The notes under the pieces are model-generated. The model did no database searches, was not told where the DNA came from, and saw nothing but the letters and a program-made list of their open reading frames with translations. DNA of 64,000 bases from Schaalia odontolytica (GTDB lineage: Bacteria > Actinomycetota > Actinomycetes > Actinomycetales > Actinomycetaceae). Below, piece after piece: positions 57,822 through 64,000 of this stretch (the first letter of the stretch is position 1; each line of letters starts with the position of its first letter). The stretch covers positions 133,157-197,156 of the forward strand of contig NZ_PKKM01000005.1 in the NCBI RefSeq assembly GCF_002847525.1, read 5' to 3'. A program made the translations under genes and the position numbers.

Positions 57822-58940
57822 TCACCCCATGAAAGTGTCGCGGATCTTTTCGAAGAACGAGGACTGCTGGCGATGCGGCTCCACGCGTACCTCGCCACGG
57901 ACCTTCGCGAGCTCCTCGAGTAGCTCGCGGGATTTGTCATCGAGCTTCTTGGGAATCTGAACATCGACGTGCACGTGCATGGAGCCGCGGCCCGAGCGCT
58001 GCAGGTGCCCGACACCCAGGCCTTCCAGGACGATATCGTCGTTGGGCTGGGTACCCGGGTTGATTGTCACGGTCTTCTTGCCGTCAAGGGTCTCGAGCTC
58101 AAACTCGGTTCCGAGTGCCGCCGTCGTCATCGGGATCGTGATCCACGTGTGCAGGTCGTCCCCGCGACGATCGAAGACCGGGTGCTTCTTTTCGCGGATC
58201 GACAGGTAGAGGTCACCGTTGGGGCCACCACCCGGGCCAACCTCGGCCTCACCGCTCACGCGAATCTGGGTCCCCTCGCTGGCACCCGCGGGGATGTTGA
58301 TGTTGAGGGTGCGGCGCGTGCGCACACGTCCCGCGCCCGAGCACTCCACACAGGGCGTGGCGATCGTGTCGCCGTATCCCTGACAGGACGGACACGGCGC
58401 CTGCGTCTGCATGCGTCCAAAGAGCGAATTCTGGATCTGCGTCACGAAGCCCGAGCCGTGGCAGGTGGCGCACTGCGTGGGCGAGGTGCCCGGCTGGCAC
58501 ATCGAGCCTTGGCAGGAGTCGCACTTCACATAGGTATCGAAAGAGACTTCCTTTGCGGCTCCAAAAGCCGCATCCTCCAGAGTAATGTCAACGATGACCT
58601 GCTTATCCTTGCCACGACGCACGCGGGAAGCCGGGCCCGCAGTGGAGGCACCGAAGCCGCCGCTGAACATGGCTTCGAAGATGTCCGAGAATCCACCAAA
58701 TCCGGCGCCCGCACCAGCTCCACCGCCGCGCAGCGCATCCGGGCCGCCGATGTCATACATCTGGCGTTTCTCGGGATCCGACAGAGTTTCGTAAGCGACG
58801 GACAGCTCCTTGAAGGCTTCCTCCGAGTCCGCGCCAGCGTAGTCCGGGTGCAGCTTACGCGCGAGCTTGCGGTAGGCCTTCTTGATCTCATCCTGGCTGG
58901 CGTCACGGGCGACGCCGAGGACCTCGTAGTAGTCTCTCAC
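57822..58940 (-). CDS. dnaJ: Chaperone DnaJ
   Basis: About 372 residues from GTG 58940 (AGAAAGAG upstream). The J domain (residues 1-70) has [11 protein letters not shown] with the HPD triplet. A Gly-rich part and the zinc centre follow. The four Cys repeats are [24 protein letters not shown] and CVECSGAG; the first has Met where the last Gly is expected. The C-terminal substrate domains end in [10 protein letters not shown]. Coupled to hrcA, so heat-regulated through CIRCE. Confidence 0.96.
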   Translation of the reverse strand: MRDYYEVLGVARDASQDEIKKAYRKLARKLHPDYAGADSEEAFKELSVAYETLSDPEKRQMYDIGGPDALRGGGAGAGAGFGGFSDIFEAMFSGGFGASTAGPASRVRRGKDKQVIVDITLEDAAFGAAKEVSFDTYVKCDSCQGSMCQPGTSPTQCATCHGSGFVTQIQNSLFGRMQTQAPCPSCQGYGDTIATPCVECSGAGRVRTRRTLNINIPAGASEGTQIRVSGEAEVGPGGGPNGDLYLSIREKKHPVFDRRGDDLHTWITIPMTTAALGTEFELETLDGKKTVTINPGTQPNDDIVLEGLGVGHLQRSGRGSMHVHVDVQIPKKLDDKSRELLEELAKVRGEVRVEPHRQQSSFFEKIRDTFMG

Positions 58941-59002
58941 GCTTGCTCTTTCTTCTCGTGGGGTCATCCGTTTATCGTCATGGGGTTCGGCTCGCGGCGG
59001 AG

Positions 59003-60046
59003 CTAGCTAGCAGTTTCCTGGGCAAGGTAGCGCGACAGGTAGGCGGCCACCGCTCGCACCGAGCTCATGGTGCGCGCATAATCCATGCGCATGGGGCCGA
59101 CGATGCCCAGGTGGGCACTCCCAACGCTCTCATCGGCGCCGGCTCGGTAGGTCCCGGTGACGACAGCGGCCTCGGCGAGGCCATCGTGTGGATTCTCCGC
59201 TCCGATACTCACGTGTACCTCGTCGCTCGGGTCCATCTCGGCGAAGAGACGCATGAGGACGACCTGCTCTTCGAGTGCATCCAGAACCGGGGCGATGTCA
59301 TGGAAGTCGAGGGCCCCACGGGCGAGGTTTGCGGCACCCGCGACAACGATCTTTGACTCGCTCTGACCGCTCAACACATCGGTCAGGGCGGCGCCGATCG
59401 CGGCGACTGTGCCGACGATCTCAGGCCGGGCCGAGGCCGTGGCCTCGTCAACGCAGGCCTGCGCGGACGCGGAGGTCGCACCATCGCAGTGGTGGCGTAG
59501 GTGTTCGCGTACCTCGCGCAGCTGCCCTTCATCCAGCGCCGCGTGCAGGGTGAGGCTGCGCTCGCCGACCTCGCCGTCCGTGGTGATGACGACGACAAGG
59601 ACGCGGCCGGGGGCCAGCGCGATGACCTCGAGGTGCTTGAGGACACGCACGCGCGCCCCCGGGTACTGCACGAGTGCCACCTGGTGCGTGACCTGAGCTA
59701 GGAGGCGAACGGATCGCTCCACGACGTCATCGATATCGACGGACTCGGCCAGGAAGGTCTCGAGGGCGTGGCGTTCCGGCCCACTCATTGGCTTGAGTTC
59801 GGCGAGTCGATCGACGAACACGCGGTAGCCACGGTCAGTCGGGACGCGCCCTGCGGAGGTGTGAGGCTGGTAGATGAGGCCGGCTTCCTCCAGCACCGCC
59901 ATGTCATTGCGGATCGTCGCCGATGAGACGCCGAGGCCTCCGGCGGCGATGGCCTTGGAGCCGACGGGTTCACGGGTAGCCACGTACTGGGTGACGATGG
60001 CACGCAGGACATCAAGCCTGCGATTCTGTGCACTGTTGCGCGTCAT
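59003..60046 (-). CDS. hrcA: Heat-inducible repressor HrcA
   Basis: 347 residues. Binds the CIRCE element and represses class I heat-shock genes. The N-terminal winged helix shows [20 protein letters not shown] and [21 protein letters not shown], then [18 protein letters not shown], all typical. The central dimerisation part is less conserved. It has a CIRCE element 17 bp before its start, so it is autoregulated. First gene of hrcA-dnaJ-rsmE. Confidence 0.97.
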   Translation of the reverse strand: MTRNSAQNRRLDVLRAIVTQYVATREPVGSKAIAAGGLGVSSATIRNDMAVLEEAGLIYQPHTSAGRVPTDRGYRVFVDRLAELKPMSGPERHALETFLAESVDIDDVVERSVRLLAQVTHQVALVQYPGARVRVLKHLEVIALAPGRVLVVVITTDGEVGERSLTLHAALDEGQLREVREHLRHHCDGATSASAQACVDEATASARPEIVGTVAAIGAALTDVLSGQSESKIVVAGAANLARGALDFHDIAPVLDALEEQVVLMRLFAEMDPSDEVHVSIGAENPHDGLAEAAVVTGTYRAGADESVGSAHLGIVGPMRMDYARTMSSVRAVAAYLSRYLAQETAS

Positions 60047-60063
60047 GCCACCTCCTCCCGTTC

Positions 60064-60088
60064 TGGCACTCCTGCTTCCTGAGTGCCA
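60064..60088. promoter_or_regulatory. CIRCE element (HrcA operator)
   Basis: TGGCACTC-N9-GAGTGCCA: two 8-bp arms with a 9-bp spacer (CTGCTTCCT), upstream of hrcA. It matches the core of the TTAGCACTC-N9-GAGTGCTAA consensus. Confidence 0.93.
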
Positions 60089-60176
60089 ATGCTACTCCTC
60101 GCAGCCAATCGGGGGCGACATGAGGGCCTCGCCAGGTGTGCGCCCTGCGTGAACCTCACACAGAAGCGCCGTCGTC

Positions 60177-61079
60177 CTACTGCGCCCAGGGCACGGTGAC
60201 AAAGTCGATGAGTTCCTCGACCCGCCCCAGCAGCGCGGGTTCAAGGTCGCGGTAGGTACGCACAGTGGACAGTATCCGCTTCCACCCCAGGGCGATGTCG
60301 CGCTGGTCGGCGTGCGGCCACCCGAGAGCTTCGAGGGTCCCATGCTTAATGTCGATACCTCGCGGAACATCGGGCCACCGCTCGAGGCCAACGCGGGCGG
60401 GCTTGACGGCCTGCCAGATGTCAACGAACGGATGCCCGAGGACGAGAACCGCTCCCGGCCAGCGCGCCGACACGGCCTCGGCAATGCGAGACTCCTTCGA
60501 TCCGGGCACCATGTGGTCGACGAGGATGCCCGCGCGCGCCGTATCGGTCGGCCCGAACACCTCCAGGATGGCCTCGAGATTATCGACTCCCTCAAGCAAC
60601 TGAACGGCAATGCCCGCCTCGGCCAGGTCCTCGCCCCAGACATGCTGCACGAGCTCGGCGTCGTGACGCCCCTCCACCCATATGCGCGAGCGCTTTGCGA
60701 CCTTGGGACCGCTCGAGGCAGGGGCAAACGAACCGGAGTTCGTGATACGCCGTCCCGATGCGCTGACTTGCGTGCTCGACGAGGCCTGGGCTGGAGCCGG
60801 GCTGGGAGGCAGCGCCTCGATGGGACGCCCCTCCAGCCAGAAACCGGGACCCAAAGGGAAAGACCGACGAACGCCACGCCGATCCTCAAGCTCCACAAGG
60901 TGAATGCCGCCGGACTTCTCGACCCGCGTCACGGCTCCGACCCATCCGGAGGCAACGTCCTCGAGGACCATACCAATCTCAACGTGGACGGCCTGCGAGC
61001 GCGGATGCCTCGCCCCGGGCCCGTCACGATGCGGGTCGTGGGCGAAAATGTTGCGGCCGTAGGGGTCTGAGCTATTCAC
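60177..61079 (-). CDS. DUF3097 family protein
   Basis: 300 residues from GTG 61079. Upstream, TAGAGT then ATGCCGG precedes the GTG, fitting a leaderless transcript. Features of DUF3097 are RIWVEGRHDAELVQHVWGED, VDNLEAILEVFGPTDTARAG, ILVDHMVPGSKES, VLVLGHPFVDIWQAVKP and KHGTLEALGWPHADQRDIAL. The alternating acidic motifs resemble a Toprim-like fold (Glu, Asp-x-Asp), but this is a guess. Found across actinobacteria; function unknown. Confidence 0.9.
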   Translation of the reverse strand: MNSSDPYGRNIFAHDPHRDGPGARHPRSQAVHVEIGMVLEDVASGWVGAVTRVEKSGGIHLVELEDRRGVRRSFPLGPGFWLEGRPIEALPPSPAPAQASSSTQVSASGRRITNSGSFAPASSGPKVAKRSRIWVEGRHDAELVQHVWGEDLAEAGIAVQLLEGVDNLEAILEVFGPTDTARAGILVDHMVPGSKESRIAEAVSARWPGAVLVLGHPFVDIWQAVKPARVGLERWPDVPRGIDIKHGTLEALGWPHADQRDIALGWKRILSTVRTYRDLEPALLGRVEELIDFVTVPWAQ

Positions 61080-61104
61080 CCGGCATACTCTAGCGGCACG
61101 AGAA

Positions 61105-61929
61105 TCAGTGCAGGCTCACGACACGAATGAGCATCGCCACGAGGGCGGCCAGAATCCACGAAGACACCGAGCCGATGAGGAACTCCTCAGCCTTTTCTCC
61201 CGTCGAATCCTGCGAGATTTCAGGGAAACGAATGACTCCCTTGGCAGCAACGACGGCAGCGATAGCAACCTCCGCGCCCGCGCCAGCCAAAACGATAATC
61301 AGAAGGCGCTCGAGCGGGCCGATCCAGCGCCCTCCGCGCAAAGCCGTCACTTCTTCCTCGTCCACCTCCACGCCCAGGACGGGCAGAGCGCCAGAGATCA
61401 CGGAGGCTTCTACAACCTCCGATTCCTCCTCTCTATCGTCCCCTTCCTCGGGCGTTACGTCAGGCATCGCTGGAAGGACGGGCGCGTTAATCCACCCGGG
61501 CACCGGATCGGACGCACGGCCACGCGCACACTGCAGGATGGCGGTGATCAGGTGATTAACCGGTCCCGTTACCAGGAAGAGAACCGTAATAATGAGGTCG
61601 ATGGGACGCCCGGAGCGCAGCGACAGCAGAGGGAAGTTCAGCGGGTCCAGGCTCAGAAGAGCAACAAAGCCGACGGATGCCAACGCCCAGCGAGCAAGAA
61701 CGCCGCGCGCCGACGGATCGACGAGGTCCCACGCAAACCACACGACCGCAAGAGTCGCGCCGATTGCGTTCGCAACGGCACTCACCCCCAGGATGAACCA
61801 GGAGTAGCAGATCACCGCAAGAAGCAGCGTCAGAAAGAGCGACAGGCGTCGCGACCAGCGGCGCGGGTCAGAAGTGAGAAGAACAGTTAGCTCCGAGGCG
61901 GCAATGCCCAGGAGAAGAACTTCATGCAC
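61105..61929 (-). CDS. DUF3307-like membrane protein paired with SatD
   Basis: 274 residues. At least five hydrophobic segments. The last part (GRWIGPLERLLIIVLAGAGAEVAIAAVVAAKGVIRF, then KAEEFLIGSVSSWILAALVA, read in two pieces) has the pattern GR-x-IG-LER...AAK-x-x-RF...AE-x-x-LIG, recognised from DUF3307 membrane proteins that stand next to SatD in Firmicutes. An acidic loop (about 160-190) separates the halves. It overlaps the satD-like gene by 8 bp. Function unknown. Confidence 0.75.
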   Translation of the reverse strand: MHEVLLLGIAASELTVLLTSDPRRWSRRLSLFLTLLLAVICYSWFILGVSAVANAIGATLAVVWFAWDLVDPSARGVLARWALASVGFVALLSLDPLNFPLLSLRSGRPIDLIITVLFLVTGPVNHLITAILQCARGRASDPVPGWINAPVLPAMPDVTPEEGDDREEESEVVEASVISGALPVLGVEVDEEEVTALRGGRWIGPLERLLIIVLAGAGAEVAIAAVVAAKGVIRFPEISQDSTGEKAEEFLIGSVSSWILAALVAMLIRVVSLH

Positions 61930-62611
61930 GTGCGGCCTCCGCGATGATGAGTGAGGACTGGATCAACCCCGCCCCCGTGCCCCGGGCAAAGTCAGAAATA
62001 GCCTGCTGCGACAGCTTTTCTGCCCGAGCGATCTCCACCTGGGTCTTACCGAGCAACAGTGCAGCCGTGATTCGACGATGACGCGCGGAAAGCTTGAGAA
62101 TCGCGTGATCGCGCAGGCTCAGCAGCGCATTGATGCAGGTCTGGCAGTGGCGCGGGAACGCGGACTCGACCGAGGCGTGCGCCATGAACCAGGTGCGGAT
62201 GAAGGGGTTCGAAGAATCCTGAACGTCGTGTGCACGGTTGATCGCAGCGCGAGCCGCCCACCACGCAGAACCATCCTGAAGCTGAGCGGACTCCGAGCCG
62301 CGCGAACGCGCGGGAGCCTGCCGATGAACACCCGACGAGAACTCTTCAATCCGACCCGCACCAATTCCAAAGCGAAGCTGGAGCTGCGGGGGAAGGAGGA
62401 GTTGCGCGCGCAAGGTGAGAAGCAGTGCATCCTCGAGCGTGTAGGCGACCGCCTGGAATTCATCACCGACCGTCGGATACGGAGCCTGCAGCAGCGCGAG
62501 GCCCTCACTCGCACCCCCAAGAGCGGCTTCATAGATTCTCTGGGCATCTGCACGATTGGTCAGCGTACGAGAGCCCACGATGTCAGCAATGACAGCGTAC
62601 CGAAGAGTCAC
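61922..62611 (-). CDS. satD: SatD family protein
   Basis: 229 residues from a GTG at 62611. The N-terminus MTLRYAVIADIVGSRTL matches SatD, then YPTVGDEFQAVAYTLEDALLL and LRFGIGAGRIEEF. The C-terminal part (RRITAALLLGKTQVEIARAEKLSQQAISDF) is a helix-turn-helix, so a DNA-binding sensor is likely. SatD was first noted in acid tolerance in streptococci. Coupled to the DUF3307-like membrane gene. Confidence 0.85.
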   Translation of the reverse strand: MTLRYAVIADIVGSRTLTNRADAQRIYEAALGGASEGLALLQAPYPTVGDEFQAVAYTLEDALLLTLRAQLLLPPQLQLRFGIGAGRIEEFSSGVHRQAPARSRGSESAQLQDGSAWWAARAAINRAHDVQDSSNPFIRTWFMAHASVESAFPRHCQTCINALLSLRDHAILKLSARHRRITAALLLGKTQVEIARAEKLSQQAISDFARGTGAGLIQSSLIIAEAARA

Positions 62612-62910
62612 AATACCACACTTTTCCTTGTATACGGCTCTTCACAAGCCCCCTCATGGAGGAACCCTGCAAATTACTCGGCTTCACATGACACATCAAG
62701 GCAAACATATTTCAACCATGATGTCAACAGTATTGCGACGTAATGCTAGCTTGTCACATAGCACACGCCGACCAACTGTCAAACAGCTAACAACCATTGC
62801 CGCAGTTATGCTTGTATCAATACAATTACAAGTTACATCGCGGAACTGGCTATCTCAGAAGAGTGTTTACCACCAGATGCATATTCCGCTGCACGGGCGC
62901 CAACTACTCG
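62612..62910. other. AT-rich intergenic region upstream of satD
   Basis: 299 bp without a supported gene, clearly more AT-rich than the rest. It holds a 14-bp palindrome TTGTATCAATACAA (62812-62825), several TTGACA/TGTCAA-type words, and a possible minus-strand promoter for satD (TATACA near 62630, then AAGGAAAAG). A plus-strand frame crosses it but has no ribosome binding site or recognisable product. Confidence 0.5.
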
Positions 62911-64000
62911 TCAGTAGCCCATGATTTCGCGGGTCACATAGTCCGCCAGCAGGCGTCCGCGAAGCGTGAGGACGACACGCCCAGACAGTGCCGCTGCCCC
63001 ATCGATGAGTCCCTCGGCTATGAGCGTAGCAATGCGACCACCAGACGGCACGCCTGCCACGTCGGGCGCTGACAGACCCGGCAACCCCTTGATCGCGACC
63101 CCCTCAGAGGTGCGAACCCCGAGCATGACGCGCTCCAGTTCGCGCGCGTCCGCATCGAGGATCTCGCCAGCGTAGGCCGGCGACTGTCCAGCCCTCACGC
63201 GCCCCGCATAGGCCCCTGGATTCTTCACATTCCACCAGCGCGTACGTCCCATGTGGGAGTGAGCACCCGGCCCAAAGCCCCACCAGTCCCAGTCACGCCA
63301 GTAGGCGAGGTTGTGGGCAGAGGCATGTTCACAGTGGGTCGACGGCAGCCCCGAAGCATGGTCAGCCTCGGTTGCGCGCGCAAAGTTGGAGATCTCGTAC
63401 CAGGCGTATCCGGCCTCGCCGAGGAGAGAGTCGGCGAGCTCGTACTTGGTGGCTTCGTCGTCGGGGTCGGGGGTCGGCAGTTCTCCCCTGGCCACCTGCG
63501 CCCCCATCTTCGTCCCCTCCTCGACAACGAGAGCGTATGCACTGATGTGATCGGTCTCGTACGACAGGGCGGCGCGCAGCGAGGTCTCCCAGTCAGCCAG
63601 ACTCTCCCCTGGCGTCCCATAGATGAGGTCCACCGAGGTCGACAGGCCCGCCTCCTTTGCCCACTGGACAACGAGGGGGACTCGCTCGGGCGTATGAGTG
63701 CGATCCAGGGTCGCGAGAATCGCGGGCACGGCGGACTGCATGCCGAAAGACACTCGCGTAAATCCCGCATCCGCGAGCTGCGCGAGCCCGTCGCGCGTCA
63801 CCGTGTCGGGATTCGCCTCGAGGGTCACTTCCGCTCCTGGGGCGATGCCGATGCGCTCGCGCAGGCCCGTCAGGATCTCGACGAGCTCGGTGGTATCCAG
63901 CATCGTCGGAGTGCCACCGCCAAAGAACACCGTACGAGCCTCGCGCGCGGGCAGCCCCGCCTCGGACATGACACGGGCCGCCAGGGAAGCCTCAGCGAGA
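62911..64000 (-). CDS. hemW: Radical SAM coproporphyrinogen III oxidase-like HemW (N-terminus beyond right edge)
   Basis: The open frame reaches the right edge (about 362 codons seen); an internal ATG at 63969 is not the true start. HemW is a heme chaperone-like radical SAM protein. Visible are REARTVFFGGGTPTMLDTTEL, VTLEANPDTVTRDGLAQLADAGFTRVSFGMQS (in two pieces), DLIYGTPGESLADWE, HISAYALVVEEGT and YEISNFAR. The CxxxCxxC cluster lies outside the window. The HNLAYW sequence with WWGFGPGAHS is also typical. Confidence 0.93.
   Translation of the reverse strand, partial: LAEASLAARVMSEAGLPAREARTVFFGGGTPTMLDTTELVEILTGLRERIGIAPGAEVTLEANPDTVTRDGLAQLADAGFTRVSFGMQSAVPAILATLDRTHTPERVPLVVQWAKEAGLSTSVDLIYGTPGESLADWETSLRAALSYETDHISAYALVVEEGTKMGAQVARGELPTPDPDDEATKYELADSLLGEAGYAWYEISNFARATEADHASGLPSTHCEHASAHNLAYWRDWDWWGFGPGAHSHMGRTRWWNVKNPGAYAGRVRAGQSPAYAGEILDADARELERVMLGVRTSEGVAIKGLPGLSAPDVAGVPSGGRIATLIAEGLIDGAAALSGRVVLTLRGRLLADYVTREIMGY

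Noticed and set aside
62556..62924. A 122-codon plus-strand frame across the AT-rich spacer
   Set aside because: It starts inside satD on the opposite strand, has no ribosome binding site, and its product shows no recognisable feature.

Overview
The window reads as an unbroken, gene-dense stretch of chromosome from a high-GC Gram-positive actinobacterium. The gene set suggests a fermentative, facultatively anaerobic member of the Actinomyces/Schaalia group. This rests on NucS mismatch repair, the GlgE glycogen pathway, a 272-residue AtpH, frequent GTG starts with 1-4 bp gene overlaps, a DUF3097 protein, and a pyruvate formate-lyase locus. The genus is an inference; no rRNA or taxonomic marker is present.

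Layout. 1-4.3 kb: an ABC exporter (permease cut by the left edge), a one-TM protein, a Bcp peroxiredoxin and tRNA-Leu(UAG). 4.3-8.4 kb (minus): etfB-etfA-iscS-mnmA. 8.5-16.9 kb (plus): glycogen genes glgX, glgE and glgB, with trpS and a small membrane protein between them. 17-20.7 kb (minus): an envelope group (two-TM protein, lipoprotein, thioredoxin-fold/TPR protein, small membrane protein). 20.8-36 kb (minus): nagA, an AlkZ-like glycosylase, nucS, a DUF2550 protein and the complete F1Fo ATP synthase, preceded by atpI-like, wecA, tsaC-like, prmC, prfA and rpmE. 36.1-40.3 kb: three tandem paralogous membrane proteins (DUF5129/TPM-like). 40.4-44.7 kb: rho, thrB, hom. 44.7-48.4 kb (plus): the pyruvate formate-lyase locus. 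48.4-56 kb (minus): def, a sugar O-acetyltransferase, a class-I glutamine-amidotransferase hydrolase and an adenine-deaminase-like gene, followed by a decayed second copy of the last two, a DUF1269 protein and pepC. 56-64 kb: an aldose epimerase, rsmE-dnaJ-hrcA (with a CIRCE element), a DUF3097 protein, a SatD/DUF3307-like pair and hemW cut by the right edge.

The most interesting locus is the split pyruvate formate-lyase. PflB (701 aa) carries the catalytic Cys-Cys pair but stops before the glycyl-radical domain. That domain is encoded as a separate 83-residue protein with its own strong ribosome binding site, after a 123-bp spacer holding two hairpins. The activase gene pflA follows. The arrangement looks like an obligate two-subunit PFL in which the oxygen-sensitive radical domain is a small replaceable part. 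The autonomous radical cofactor YfiD/GrcA is known from E. coli as a repair factor for a full-length PFL; here it appears to be the only source of the radical glycine at this locus.

Other notable points are the three-paralog array, the duplicated and decaying GATase/adenine-deaminase unit with its conserved leader hairpin, and the Arg/Asn/Glu-rich repeat insert in Rho.
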